From: Scolanthus callimorphus
Lineage: Eukaryota > Cnidaria > Anthozoa > Actiniaria > Edwardsiidae
Length of the DNA stretch: 64,000 nt
Assembly: GCA_033964015.1 (NCBI GenBank)
Contig: CM066924.1
Coordinates: forward strand, 7,050,251 to 7,114,250
Reading direction: 5' to 3'
Part shown: positions 1 to 11,704 of the stretch, one piece after another
Position numbering within the stretch: the stretch's first letter is position 1
How the letters are laid out: each line of letters begins with the position of its first letter
Notes under the pieces: model-generated
What the model was told of the DNA's origin: nothing
The model's database searches: none
The model's input: the letters and a program-made list of their open reading frames with translations, nothing else
Translations under genes and position numbers: made by a program

Positions 1-285
1 ACACTCACAGAACTCTAGGCATGTAGAATCCAACAGTTTAATTCAAACTTGCAAGAGATCCAGATTGTGACATTATGGAGCGTTTATATCAGAATGTTCT
101 CATAATTCCTCGCAATTAAATAGCCCTCTAACACTAAAAATGGGATATGTCTGTGCCATCACAGTTTCTAAACAAGCATTATTTGTCTTTTTATTTCATA
201 TTTTCACTTCTTATATACTAAACAGTAAATAAATACATTACGAGAAAAATTCAACGACAACTTTTATTTCAGGGCAAGGGGTCTG
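1..285. repeat. Interspersed repeat, copy 1 of 2 (truncated by window edge)
   Basis: This stretch is similar, in the same orientation, to 20,560-20,885. Shared blocks include the phrase around 'attaaatagccctc', a block reading 'tttctaaac' followed by 'gagcat' or 'aagcat', a 'tttttatttcatattttca' block and the closing 'cgacaa.ttttattt'. Several per cent of positions differ, so both are old copies of a dispersed repeat. No coding signal is visible and the family is not recognised. Confidence 0.6.
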
Positions 286-689
286 CAGCTATGCGGGGAT
301 CGTGGAAAAAAAATGACTTTCGACTCTAACTGATAGTAAACCGGGTAGATATAGCCTGAATCCCCATGAGTGCCGAACAGTCTCATTCCAGAATTCATTT
401 TATGTTCGCGTTTCCGCCCGCGCACCTGAAACATTTTACCTGAACAGTTCAGACTTGAGAGTTCCCTGCTAACAGATGCCTCTTTTCTCTGCATTTCGCT
501 GGCTAAGGTTCGGGAACATCTGCCCAGCGGCCTCTGCTAGCAGGGAGACTAAATCTCTCCATCAGTTTAGGGCTTTACTGCGCCCAGAAGGTCATTCAAG
601 ACCAGGTGTCAAATGTAATTCACCACGCCTCCTGGATATGACTATTTCTTGTTTCTAGATCATATGTTTTTTGGTTCTTTTAGAATTTC

Positions 690-862
690 ATGTTCGTAGC
701 TTTTACCACGGGCCCAAAGTAATTGGATTTGCTGTTGTGGTGTCCCTGTCTAGATACCCCGTATTAATTGTATTGTTTTTTGTTTGTTTTTTTGTTTTTG
801 TGTATCAGCGTGCGTTGTTGCTTATTGATGTAGGCGAAGCATAATAAATAAATAAATACAAA
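690..862 (+). repeat. Possible LINE 3' tail
   Basis: The segment has a 'gctgttgtgg' block, a T-rich stretch and an A/T-rich tail of ATAAATAA units. The order is like the 3' end of the LINE at 1,517-2,691, whose 3' UTR also holds 'gctgttgtgg' a short way before its A-rich tail. No reverse transcriptase frame precedes it, so it would be a strongly 5'-truncated copy. The call rests on this short resemblance only. Confidence 0.3.
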
Positions 863-1505
863 TTCAGCCGTCCCATCGCTATCGACTTTACGGGATTTTC
901 TTATCCATTACGTCATTTTCACTTACCCAAATTCGGTCAGTATAGAACCTAATTGGTCGACTTTCTCAGCAAAGACGTGTATAAGCGAACAACTCCATGA
1001 CAACCCACGCTCCCCCAAGTATATATATATATATAAGGACCCCCGAATGGTCCCCCATGTAGAATGTTTAACTAATGCTCGAATGCTCGCGCGATAACAG
1101 ATAACAGTCAGTTAAGACAATGGGGACTGCATATACCGGGATGATCTTCGGAAAACTCTAAGGGATAGCAAACCGGGTGTGGTCTACAGGAAATTTACCC
1201 CTAGGAGATGGGAGTGCTACTCATCTAATTTACCCCTAGGAGATAGCAAATTGGGTACTGTCAAAATCGTTATATGACATCAGGTGCATGACATCATTTT
1301 ATTTGCACATGAAGCGTTAGTTTTTCATGGGCGGACTGTATCTATTCGTTCAGTATCTATTTCTAGCACGATGCAAACCAGCCTCGAATATACACGTTAC
1401 ATATCAAATTAAGCGATTAAATATATATTTAGAAACCACTCGAACACACTCGGCAAGTTTAGCAATTTAATCATTTTTGCATGATCACAAGGAAGCAATA
1501 TACTT
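863..1505. other. Unannotated AT-rich sequence
   Basis: No gene or complete repeat is recognised. A short direct duplication of 'aatttacccctaggagat' lies near 1,192 and 1,229. There is a (TA)n stretch at about 1,021-1,035. Confidence 0.4.
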
Positions 1506-1516
1506 AATAACCTCTA

Positions 1517-2691
1517 TACTTGGGGTCTATACTTGGCCCAGCCCTCTTCGCAATCTACGTGAATGATTTGCCCAGTGCTATTCGAAACTGCAATGTCGTT
1601 ATGTTCGCTGACGACACAAATATCTTCAAAGAAATCAAGGGACCTTCTGACTGCGCGTCAATTCAAGAAGTTCTCGACCACCTCTCTTCCTGGTCTACAG
1701 AATCTGGTCTGATGTTCAACGAGGCAAAGTGCAAGTTACAGACCATCACTAGGAAGCGCTGCCCAGTAATCGGAGGCTATACCATCAACGGCCGCCCATA
1801 CAAAAAACGGTCACAGAACGCGACTTGGGCGTCCACGTCAATGCCGATCTTACGTGGAGCACACAAGTGTATAAACAGGCAGCTAAATGTAACAAGTTGC
1901 TCGGTTACATAAAGAGGAATGCAAGGTGCATTCGAAGCACCTTAGCGAGGCGCACTTTATACCTGGGCCTGGTGCGTCCGCACATTGGCTATGCCACCCA
2001 GGTTTGGGCGCCTCAATCTGTAATGCTTATAACCAAATTAGAAAGGATCCAAAGGCGTGCAACCAAATTTATCTTAAAACTCCCCTTTTCTACTGATGTT
2101 AGTTACAAGTCACGGTTGCTCTCTTTAAATCTACTTCCGATCTGTTACTGGCACGAGCTACTGGAGATGGTCTTTTTCTACAAATGTGTAATTAACCTAG
2201 TCTATGTAAATGAATCTGTGCTACCCATCAGGCGTAATACTGTCAGGTGTACGCGCGCAACTTCTGGTCAGGTAGCTCAATTTATCCCGCTGAGATGTAA
2301 AACTACTACTTTCCAAAATTATTTTTTCATCAGAACTTGTCGCATCTGGAACACTCTTCGCAATAATGCGGACATTAGCTTCACTTCTTTACGATCGTTT
2401 AAATCTTCTATGCTTAAATACTACTTTACGGGCCTTGCTGTCAACTTCAACCCAGACAATCCTAGAACTTTCAAGTCAGTCTGTCTAAAGTGTAACTCCT
2501 GCAGAACACTGTCCATACCTCTTGTGTGCTGTAACTGAACGCTTCCAGCACTTGCACTGTATTTGTTTATTCATTGATTAGTTTTTTATTATTATTATTG
2601 TTTATTAAGGACCCACTGTAAATGGCTCCGCTGTTGTGGGTTCCTGCCAGTAGAGGCAAAGCTAATAAAATAAAAAAATAAAAAAACATAA
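1517..2691 (+). mobile_element. 5'-truncated non-LTR retrotransposon (LINE) with TSD
   Basis: The element starts inside the reverse transcriptase domain and ends in an A-rich tail (AATAAAATAAAAAAAT...). It is flanked by an exact 11-bp direct repeat, AATAACCTCTA, at 1,506-1,516 and 2,692-2,702. Truncation at the 5' end, an A-rich 3' tail and a TSD of this size are typical of target-primed reverse transcription. The survival of an exact TSD suggests a fairly recent insertion, although the frame is already broken. Confidence 0.85.
1520..2538 (+). pseudogene. LINE reverse transcriptase C-terminal part, frameshifted
   Basis: The first frame (1,520-1,912) reads GSILGPALFAIYVNDLP followed by FADDTN, the catalytic YADD/FADD box of a LINE reverse transcriptase, then a thumb-like region. 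It continues in another frame from about 1,800 with DLGVHVNADLTWSTQV, a typical post-RT motif, and runs to a stop at 2,536-2,538. The C-terminal domain has the usual R-W-N-L features (for example RIWNTLRNN) and a closing cysteine-rich stretch. The frames switch near 1,795-1,825. The start at 1,520 is the truncation point and not a true start. CR1/L2/jockey-like by general appearance; the clade was not tested. Confidence 0.8.
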
Positions 2692-2756
2692 AATAACCTC
2701 TAAGTTGTAGCTAAATTTTATTTCTATCGAAATTTCTCAAATACGAGCTCCTGATC

Positions 2757-3278
2757 AAGTTGAATGCTGGGAAAGCGGTCGGGCCTGATGGAGTGCCGAA
2801 GGACTACGCTGGCATCCTCGTAAGCCCCGTCACCTCTGTGCTAAACAGCAGTTTTGCTGAGCAAAGGCTCCCATCTGCGTGGAAAATGGCTGATGTGGTC
2901 CCTATGCCTAAGGAGAAACCCGTCACGATTGTGTCAAAACATCTTCGTCCAATATCATTGACACCTTCGCTCTCCAAACTTGCTGAGGGTCTTGTAGTCG
3001 GTCGCCATGTCGCCCCTGCTGTGTTTCCGAACATCGACCCTGACCAAGGCGGCATTCCCAAGTCGTCGACCCTTCACGCCCTCACCTCTATGGTTCATCA
3101 TTGGACCCAGGCTACCGACAGCACTGGCGCCGCTGTGTGGGTAGTTTTGTTTGACTACCGGAAGGCTTTAGATGTTATTGATCACAACCTCTTTGCGCGT
3201 AAAATCCTTGGATTTGACATCCCCCGGGCGGTAGCGTACTGGGTGGTGGACTTTTTGACCGATAGACAACGTGAATGA
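2757..3278 (+). pseudogene. LINE reverse transcriptase N-terminal fragment
   Basis: One open frame reads KAVGPDGVPKDYAG, then a run like 'LRPISLTPSLSKLAE', then a fingers/palm region ending VLFDYRKALDVIDHN (first catalytic aspartate motif, normally DFSKAFD) and a stop after DRQRE. It is the N-terminal half of a LINE reverse transcriptase, from another copy than the one just upstream, which holds only the C-terminal half. Both ends are lost. It lies directly downstream of the 1,517-2,691 element, so that LINE inserted next to or into this older one. Confidence 0.75.
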
Positions 3279-3374
3279 AAAAAAATGTCCAAATCCTTTA
3301 ATAATTTTATTTTGTCCTTATATGGTCACCATTCATTTCATGCCCCAACCTCGGAATTGAGGCAAATCAATATA

Positions 3375-3728
3375 CCTTTTTCCAAAATGGCCGCCGAAAA
3401 TTCAAATCGACCACCAGCACTAGAACACACATCACTTAAAAATACTACAAAATTTCCCTGCATTATATCCAATATCTTATGAGAAAACGAACTTTGAAAA
3501 TCTGAAAATTTACAGACGTTTGTATGACTGGGGGTATGCGTCATACCACCAGTCATACAAATCTCTGTAAAATTTTCAGTTTTCAGACTCTGCTTTCTCA
3601 GCCGGCAATTCGCATAACGAAAATTTAAAGTATTACTAATGTGGGATACTCTTTCTAGTGCCAGTATTTGATTTTCAGTCAGTTTAATTTTAAGACATGA
3701 ATTTGCGGCGGCCATTTTGGAAAAAGAT
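3375..3728. repeat. Foldback (palindromic) element
   Basis: The sequence folds back on itself. The left arm begins 'tttttccaaaatggccgccg' and the right arm ends with 'cggcggccattttggaaaaa'. The centre has 'gtatgactgg...ccagtcatac' around 3,516-3,559. The arms are about 160 bp and diverged. It is a MITE-like foldback with no coding potential; open frames inside are by-products. Confidence 0.7.
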
Positions 3729-4811
3729 CTATTTCTTATAATGAAGCTTTTCCAGCCTTTGGTCTCTCCTACGGCACCAGAATCAGGAAGGGGCCATTTA
3801 TATTCACACTTCGTTCTCTGATTATTTTTTTCTCACTGTTGAATTTGTCTCGCTCCTGCTTGGTTAAGCCTATTTTTTTCCACGCTTTTTAAAACAATCA
3901 AAGGTGATAACAACAACATTCCAGCCCAAACAACTGTCACCACAAGAATGGCTTGATTTACTAAATTTACTGCATTCATATATAAATATAGCGAGATTCG
4001 TGTCAGGTAATCAATACGGCGACTGATCAAGCCTGGCAAATGACGTCATTGAGCTTATTACTGTGATTGTACCAATATTAGGTATTACTTGTTATTGTAC
4101 TATTTAAAACAATACTGCTGTAACTTTCATGATTCTGCGAGCTCTGCGCCAACTATAACAAACCTCGGTTTGGCTTCCGTCAATCAATCGAGTGAACAGC
4201 TCTGGGTAATTTCACGAAGGCTTTTAATGGAGAGTTTTTGAACTAATAAGTACTAGTTAGGCTTCAAAACCCAATTTTTCACCATAAAATGCAAACAAAA
4301 CTTTAAAAAAAGATACATGCGCTTGTCTTGAGAAGTTTGAATGTGAAGTAGAACTTAGCAGAATTATGAAAATCGCAGTAAAGTCAATGTATGAAGTGCT
4401 TCTTTTCCTAAACTGTTTTATTGCAGCTATACTTTAGAGGTGTTTTCATCTGATCAATTACTAATACATGTAGTCAGTGTTAAGTAGGGTCTATTAGTCG
4501 TGATTAAACATAAGAAGACAATATAAAAGAAACAACAACTTCTTTGTGGGTAGCACAGTGTGGTATCTATAGGAAATTGTCGTGAACATTTTTGTTCAAT
4601 GAAGCGACGATATTGATGAAGCATAAGATCCGAAACACACGACTTGTAAAATAATTATTTAGTAGATTGTACAAATTTGTGCAATTGTGTATTGTAATTA
4701 TATAGCCAGTACGAAATCCACTGCTGTCAACTGTCCAATTATTTTTAAATTGGATCGCGCTGAAATTGGACAGTTTCGGCATTTTATCATTCACTATATA
4801 ATTAATACATA
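3729..4811. other. No recognised feature
   Basis: AT-rich sequence without a recognisable gene or complete repeat. A partial inverted similarity to the foldback at 4,812-4,926 is seen around 4,726-4,785 ('gtccaatt' motifs). Confidence 0.4.
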
Positions 4812-4926
4812 ACAGAACTCCATGCTTGTCCAATTAAGAAAAAAATGGGTGATTCCTCGGAATTCCAAATTTTAGAGTTCCTCTGAATCATCCAATTTTT
4901 TTCTTAATTGGACAGCATGGAGTCCT
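4812..4926. repeat. Short hairpin MITE
   Basis: Near-perfect inverted repeat: 'gaactccatgcttgtccaat' at the left is matched by 'attggacagcatggagtcc' at the right, with the arms running through 'aagaaaaaaat' and 'attttttctt'. Total about 115 bp, non-coding. Confidence 0.75.
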
Positions 4927-5354
4927 ATTATATATACCAATTGTTACACAGGTTTACCTTTTTACACTCTTACTACTGTGTAATTTATGTATGCCCTGAT
5001 GCAGTGCTATCTATACTGACTGTACTGTTACTAAAATAAGCAACACTTTTTTAATAATAGAAAGACGTTTCTTCAGGTTTGTCAATATCTCTTATTAATG
5101 ATGACGTTATTGTAAAATCAGATCTCATATATTTAATGTAAGACAGTACTGAGTGCTATCAGAGAGTAAATCTTTGCCGTGAGAAGAACGACTATACTCT
5201 TCGCTAATGAGGGAATATGCTCATTCTGGGCGTCTTATCAATGGTTTGTATTTATTATATCCGATATAGTCAATCGTTGTCCTTTGCAGAACTTCTTTCC
5301 TTTAGTTCTTTTGCTTTATGACCATGTGATCATAATCTTGCACCTTTCTTTCAG

Positions 5355-5436
5355 GTAGTATACGTGTTACGTACTGCCGTAAATGCTGGTGACGTTAATT
5401 CATTAGCAAGAGACATCTCTGCAATCTTGCCCCCAG
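5355..5436 (+). CDS. Orphan internal exon candidate
   Basis: A pyrimidine-rich acceptor (ctttctttcag) at 5,344-5,354 is followed by 82 bp that are open in one frame (VVYVLRTAVNAGDVNSLARD...LPPG), then by a GT donor at 5,437-5,438 (ccccag/gttag). The phase is 0 at the start and 1 at the end. I do not recognise the protein. No neighbouring exon could be joined with confidence. The combination of acceptor, open frame and donor in 82 bp is suggestive but could arise by chance. If real, it could belong to the galaxin-like gene or to a different gene crossing the window. Confidence 0.3.
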
Positions 5437-5861
5437 GTTAGCCTGCCCTGATTTTTCCAAATAATATATGGTAAAACATATTATTCCTGTTCACTCACCT
5501 CCATTCCCTCCCAATGTTATTGTTGACTGTTAGTAATGTTTTCCATCCTTCAAACCTTCAGAACAGATTCGCCCTGGGATCCAATTGTGCCGGCAGATCG
5601 ATTTTAAATTTGTGCGTTGTTTCTTTGTTCTGTGCGGAAACCGCATGTAAAGAAAATGTTACATGCTATTTTTGGAGAAAAAAAAATTATATGTAAATAA
5701 GAAACAAAATATGAGAAATGCGAGAATATTATTGTGATTGTGATTATTAGGCATACTCGGGTCCGTGATAACTAGGTGTTCTCACTCTTTCTTCGGCCCT
5801 AAACCTTAATTGATATCGTCTAAATATCAGTCAAAAGGCATTTCTCTAATGTAGGGCTCCG
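5437..5861. other. No recognised feature
   Basis: AT-rich sequence between the exon candidate and the minisatellite; nothing supportable. Confidence 0.4.
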
Positions 5862-7130
5862 TCAGTGAGTTTGCTCTATCAACTCTTCTCTCCATCCACC
5901 TCCTTCCTTGCTGTACCTCCAGACCACGCAGATTATCAACTCTTCTATCTGCATCCACCTCCTTCCTTGCTGTACCTCAAGACCAGGCAGATTTGAACTC
6001 TCCTCGTATCCCCTGCTTTCTTGTTGTACCTCCAAACCAGGCAGATTATGAACTATTCTCTCTCCATCCAACTGCTTTCTTGCCGTACCTCCAGACCAGG
6101 CAGATTATCAACTCTTCTCCTATCCCCTGCTTTCTTGTTGTACCTCCAGACCAGGCAGATTATCAATTCTTCTCCTATCCCCTGCTTTCTTGCCGTACCT
6201 CCAGACCAGGCAGATTATCAACTCTTGTCCTATATCCCCCTGCTTTCTTGTTGTACATCCAGACCAAGCGGATTATCAACGTTTTTCCTATCCCCTGCTT
6301 TCTTGTTGTACCTCAAGACCAGGCAGATTATAAACTCTTGTCTTACTTCATCCATGTCCTTCATTGCCGTATCGCAGAACACGCAGATTATCAACTCTTC
6401 TCTCTCCATCCACTTCCTTCCTTGCCTTACCTCCAGACCACGCAGATTATCAACTCTTCTCTCTCCATCCACCTCCTTCCTTGCTGTAGCTCCAAACCAG
6501 GCAGATTATCAACGCTTCTCTATCCATCCACCTCCTTCCTTGCTGTAGCTCCAACCCAGGCAGATTATCAACGCTTCTCTATCCATCCACTTCCTTGCTG
6601 TAGCTCCAACCCAGGCAGATTATCAAATCCTCTCCTATCCATCCACCTCCTTCCTTGCTGTAGCTCCAGACCAGGCAGATTATCAACTCTTCTCTATCCA
6701 TCCAACTCCTTCCTTGCTGTAGCTCCAAACCAGGCAGATTATCAACGCTTTTCTATCCATCCACCTCCTTCCTTGCTGTAGCTCCAACCCAGGCAGATTA
6801 TCAACTCTTCTCTCTCCATCCACCTCCTTCCTTGCTGTAGCTCCAACCCAGGCAGATTATCAACTCTTCTCTATCCATCCACCTCCTTCCTTGCTGTAGC
6901 TCCAACCCAGGCAGATTATCAACTCTTCTCTATCCATCCACCTCCTTCCTTGCTGTAGCTCCAACCCAGGCAGATTATCAACGCTTCTCTATCCATCCAC
7001 TTCCTTCCTTGCTGTAGCTCCAGACCAGGCAGATTATCAACTCTTCTCTATCCATCCACCTCCTTCCTTGCTGTAGCTGAAGATCAGGTAGATTATCAAC
7101 CTTTCTCACCTCATCCACCTGCTTTCTTCT
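5862..7130. repeat. 59-bp minisatellite array
   Basis: Tandem units share 'caggcagattatcaac' followed by a pyrimidine-rich part (tctctatccatccacctcc) and 'ttccttgctgtagctccaa'. The spacing between successive 'ggcagatta' blocks in the second half is 59 bp. The first half (about 5,880-6,400) is a related subtype with 'cctatcccctgctttcttgttgtacctc' in place of the second half of the unit. Long open frames in both strands (up to 262 residues) come from the repeat having few stops and are not judged to be genes. Confidence 0.9.
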
Positions 7131-7276
7131 GATAATCTCCTCAATAACTAAAACTTCGTTCATTCTATAGTAAAATGTTATTTTTGTTTCTTTTGTTGCT
7201 AATTGTGATACTTGGGCAATGTCTTAAGAGCGAGTTTCTGTAAATATCAACCAAGTCGGGAAGAGTCGAAAAAATC

Positions 7277-7969
7277 CTCAAGTGTATTAAGGCCTGGGTC
7301 AGCCCAGAAAATCGAGGAAATTACAAACTTTCAAATATCTTTGCTAATCATTAATGTTGGGGCATGAAATTTTCAGGATAGTTAACATTCATCAAGTGAA
7401 ATGTTTTAGTATAGAATTTGGCCTAATATACTGGTCACGTGGCCAGTCACGTGACATTTTCACTTTTCAAAGTTTAATAATTTCTCCGGTGGTGAGTTTC
7501 ACTCCTTTTTGAAAAGTTAATAGCTATTAACATTCCTCTCTTTGGGTTCTATATAGTGGTGTCTCAGCTGGTGGAAAAAAGTTTTCTCCTTTATATTTTA
7601 AGGAGCTCATATGTTGATTAGGTCACGTGACCTCATTCCGACCCTTATATCTCGTTAACGGTAAATGATAGCCCAGCAGCCAAAACAGTACGATATTTCT
7701 ATTACTGAGGCCTATCCATTTTCACCAACATTGTATAGTTAGATGTTTTCTCCATCACCGGAAAGGCAATTTACTGTTTAGTCACGTGACATGCCTTGTG
7801 ACGTCACTCCATACTAAACAACTTCGTCAAAATGTTAAGTTCGTCGACTTTTATCACTGTGCCAAAAGTTAGCTTGCCTTAAATAGATTAAAGCAATTTA
7901 AGGCAAATTTTGCGTTTTGGAGGACCAGCCCCAAGCCCATTTAGAATCCCAGGCCTTAATGTGCTTGAG
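7277..7969. mobile_element. MITE nested in the left arm of the 7.2-11.5 kb element
   Basis: The right arm of the host element reads continuously (reverse complement: 'gaaaaaatcaaaatttccc'), while the left arm is split here by 693 bp. The insert has inverted ends CTCAAGTGTATTAAGGCCTG and CTCAAGCACATTAAGGCCTG (reverse complement of the right end), with three mismatches. A dinucleotide TC lies on both sides. Several 'cacgtgac' motifs occur inside. No coding region. Confidence 0.8.
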
Positions 7970-9439
7970 TCTAAATTTCCCAAACTTTCCTTAAACATAG
8001 TCTATGATGAGGTGTCTTCGGTGCTGAAAGAATTTTTGATTTAATTTAAATGTCGGTGACAAAACCCGGATTTGTCATTTTTTGCCCAAAAAGGGGTGAA
8101 AACCTGGTAATTTTTGCCCCAATTTAACGTCTCCCTACAGAACAATCGCAAGTATTTATGAAAATACAAAGTTATTTTCTGAAAAGTACATCATATGTGC
8201 GTTCGTTTTAACTTCTTTGCACAAACATCCGCTACACATAAAATATTTTCTGTATTTTTAAATATTTTTGAAAAAGTGCACGTTTTCGAAATGTAAAAAA
8301 ATAACCATATTTGCGACCGAATATCGCCCATGTTGGGACGTGTTTGAACATAAGAAAGATCTCATAGAAAAGGGCATTGATTCCCCTTCCAGAAAATAAA
8401 AAAAAAAACATTTTTGAAGGCGAGCTCTAACCGCCTAAATTAACATGGGATTTCTATGTATATGCAGAATATTTTATTTTTACCACGCAATACGTTGTAA
8501 ATGTTTAACAAAAAATAACTAAAGTAGCTATTAAATACATTGAATTATAGCAAAACATATTTTATTGTCACATTTTGCTAATTTTATAGCATTTTAGTGA
8601 TGTTTGTACAAGGGAGAGAGGGGAGGGCCACCCCCTCTGAGATTTACTTGCGATATTTTCGACAGGCTTTAGAATTAGGACACCAAATTTTCAGTAACTG
8701 TTGATGTTTCCATCGCACAATATTTATTGGGAAATTGTCATTTCGTTACCATGGTAACGAGTTAGAGCGTCATCATATGGTCAAGTTAGAGCTATGTTCG
8801 GCAATTTCTTTCTCCTTTGGCTTTCAATCAAAATTTTTAGGGTTTAAGACTTACTACCTATAGCAATAAAGTTACGGAGGTTTCAAATCAATTTCGATCA
8901 TGCCATCCTTAAAAAATCTTGACGGGAATGAGAACCCTTATTTGCATAAAATTTGCCTTTTTTGTGCATATATTTGCCAGCCTTTGTGCTGATTTTGTGG
9001 AAAGCTGGTCAAATATGTAAGGCATTCTATGTAAGTCTACTAAAAGGGTTTCAGTTTGTTTGCGACATAATAAAAATACAGGGAAACAACGGTGAGTTCT
9101 ATTTTGCTGATTCAGCACTTTTGGCTAATGACTACCGCAAACCAAACAACAATATATCTAGTAAATATAGCTTCAATTAACTTTAGCTTAGAAAAATAAA
9201 CAAATACACGGATATTTTCAATTTGTAAAAGAAAGTGTAAGCCGTACTCACTTGGCTTAAAGGCAGACACGCCCCTGGCATTAACTGTGTCAGCGGATTA
9301 TGCGCCAAGCAGATATTAAATTTGCATTTTCGACTTTGAAGAAAACATGTTTGACTCTATTTGTGAAGATAAAATTCGTATCTCCGCGCGGCCATGTGAT
9401 ATCCTCTATATTATCAAAGTGGAAACAATTTGGTTCATC

Positions 9440-9850
9440 CCTTCCCAAGATATAAACCTTTTCTTGTTTGGATGACGTCATACCACTTGACCACGCAGTT
9501 GTACCCCCATTGCCACTTAGACATTTTCACCAAAGTTTGGTTGTCTGAAGCTCATCCCTCCCTAAGATATAAACCGTTTCTCTTTTGATGACGTCATCTA
9601 TGATGTCATAACACGTGACAAAGTAATTCCACCCCCCTTGTCACTTAGATAATTTCACCCAAGTTCTGTTGTATGAGGTTCATCCCTTCCCAATACATAT
9701 ACACTTTCTCGTTAGATGGCGTCATCGATTACGTCATACCCCGTGACCATGCTGTTGCACCCCCCTTGCCATGGGAAGGTTCATCCCTTCCCATGATATA
9801 CATAACTTTTATACAAAAACTGGTGGGTTGCCTGTGTGACCCCGGACGAA
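9440..9850 (-). repeat. CRE-palindrome satellite units, inverted copy
   Basis: About three units read, on the minus strand, like the 128-bp satellite at 52.7-54.0 kb: phrases matching 'aacttgggtgaa', 'ttagtggcaa', 'cacgtg' and 'gacgtcat' appear as reverse complements. They lie in the centre between the inverted arms of the 7.2-11.5 kb element. They are more diverged than the block at 52.7 kb. Confidence 0.75.
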
Positions 9851-11627
9851 CGCACAAACCGGAAGTCCATGACAAAACAGGTCGATGCCAATCTCGTTCC
9901 CAGAGCCTACTCTGCTGTTGTTGTTTGTCGTAGGCACTGACGGCAGACAATCGTAGCCAATTCTGATTGGCCGATATTTCCGCCCGGTATTTTGAAATTT
10001 GCCTAACGAACAAAGACGGTCACCATATATGGAGAACCGGATACATCCGATTTCGTCTGCGTCCCGAGTAAGCATGAACGAGAGGCTCTGGGAACGAGAT
10101 TGAGGTCGATGCATTACACTTTTGTTTTCTTTCTTCTTTTTCTGCATGTAGCTATGGGGCTCTGCTGGAGGTCCGCTAAAATTAGATTTCAAGTTTGAAG
10201 AAAATGTGTTTTTTTCTTCTTTGAAAATTGAAGGAAATTTTTTAAGGTGATAAAGAAATGAAGGTGATATTCTTACCGTGGATAATAAAGTGGAGATACA
10301 CATAGGCATTTCGTAGCGCCTAATAATGTATGGACTGTTCTACCTTGATCTTCATTACGCTGCAACCAAAACGAAACCTTTTTAGTGGACAACTTAGAGT
10401 TCCTTACCTTACCTGCTTGACCAACTTTCCACAGACTCAGCTCAAAGGGTGGCAAATATATTCACAAAATGTCGACATTTATGCAAATAAGGGTTCTCTA
10501 TCCCGTCAAGGTATCTTGTCTGCAAAACCTCCGTAACCTATTGCTAGGAAGTAAGTATTGAACCTGATAATAGTATTGGACATCTTCATCGAAAGCCTGC
10601 GCGGACAAAGAAATTGCTAAACATTTTTTGATGTTATACCTCGTTACCATGGTAACAAAATGACACCTTCCCAACAAACGTTGTACAGTGGAAACACCAA
10701 AGTTACTGAAAATTTGATGTCCTAATTCTAAACCCTCTCGAAAATATCACTAGCCAGTAAACCTCAGAGGGGGTGGCCTCCCCTCTCCCCTCCCTTGTAC
10801 AAACATCACTAAAATGCTGTAAAATTAGTCAAACGTGACAATGAAATATGTTTTGCTATAATTCAATGTATTTAGTAGCTACTTTAGTTATTTTTCGTGA
10901 AAAATGTACAAGGTATTGCGTGGTATAGACAAAATATTCTATATATACCTGGAAAATCTATCTTATTTTATATACCTGGAAAATCTATCTTATATTAGGG
11001 TTTGCAGAAGCTCGCCATTTTAATTGCACAAAAATGTGTTTATATTTCCTGAAAGGAGAATAAATGCCCTTTTCTATGATACCTTTCTTATGTTCGAACT
11101 CGTCCCAACATGGGTGATATTCGGTCGCAAATATGGTTATTTTCCTACATTTCGAAAACGTGCACTTTTTTAAAAATATTTAATAATACAGAAAATATTG
11201 TATGTGTAACGGATAATTGTGCAAAGAAGTAAAAACGAACGCACATATGATGTACTTTTCAGAAAATAACTTGGTATTTTGATCAATACTTGCGATTTTT
11301 CTGCAGGGAGACGTTAAATTGGGGCAAAAATTACCAGGTTTTCACCCCTTTTTGGGCAAAAAATGAAAAAGCCGGGTTTTCTCACCGACATTTAAATTAA
11401 ATCAAAAATTCTTTCAGCGCCGAAGACAGCTCATCATAGACTATGTTTAAGGAAAGTTTGGGAAATTTTGATTTTTTCGACTCTTCCCAACTTGGTTGAT
11501 ATTTACAGAAACTCGCTCTTAAATATAGATGTGAAACAACTGTGCCCTCTCACCTTATTAGGTTTCTACATTTTTAAAGAACAAGACATTGATATCTCTC
11601 TTCCCTTTCCTTCCATCCCATGGGTAG

Positions 11628-11704
11628 AGCCCCCCAACCCGGAACGCTCTTCCCCATGGACAGTGGCCATGGCTTCCCTGAAGATGTTGCGGTGGGAGTC
11701 TTGG
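11628..11704 (+). CDS. Predicted upstream exon of the galaxin-like gene
   Basis: A long pyrimidine tract (ctctcttccctttccttcc) precedes an AG at 11,626-11,627. The following 77 bp are open (APQPGTLFPMDSGHGFPEDV...) and end at a good donor, TTGG/GTGAGA. The single base left over at the donor completes the codon at the acceptor of the main exon (GGT, glycine), so the reading frame is kept. The acidic, proline-rich text would be a propeptide-like linker before the cysteine repeats. An alternative is that coding starts at the ATG at 11,620 without an upstream exon. Confidence 0.5.

Larger units (their letters stand above)
7228..11518. mobile_element. TTAA-flanked DNA transposon with long inverted arms (Kolobok-like)
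   Basis: The ends are perfect 25-bp terminal inverted repeats beginning GAGCGAGTTTCTGTAAATAT, and TTAA sits on both sides (7,224-7,227 and 11,519-11,522). Behind the termini, long arms of about 1.1 kb match each other in inverted orientation: about 7,228-9,085 on the left (enlarged by a nested insertion) and about 10,345-11,518 on the right. TTAA target sites plus termini of the RRG type are known for Kolobok transposons; piggyBac also uses TTAA but normally starts with CC. No transposase is visible, so it is non-autonomous. It sits directly upstream of the galaxin exons, probably inside an intron or the 5' region. Confidence 0.8.

Noticed and set aside
5993..6781. 262-residue frame with 'QADYQ' repeats
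   Set aside because: Translation of the 59-bp minisatellite; both strands and two frames are open by composition.
5862..7130. CRISPR-like regular repeat
   Set aside because: Tandem units without unique spacers in a eukaryotic context.
7228..11518. piggyBac assignment for the TTAA element
   Set aside because: Termini begin GAG and not CC; Kolobok-like fits better, though no transposase is present to decide.
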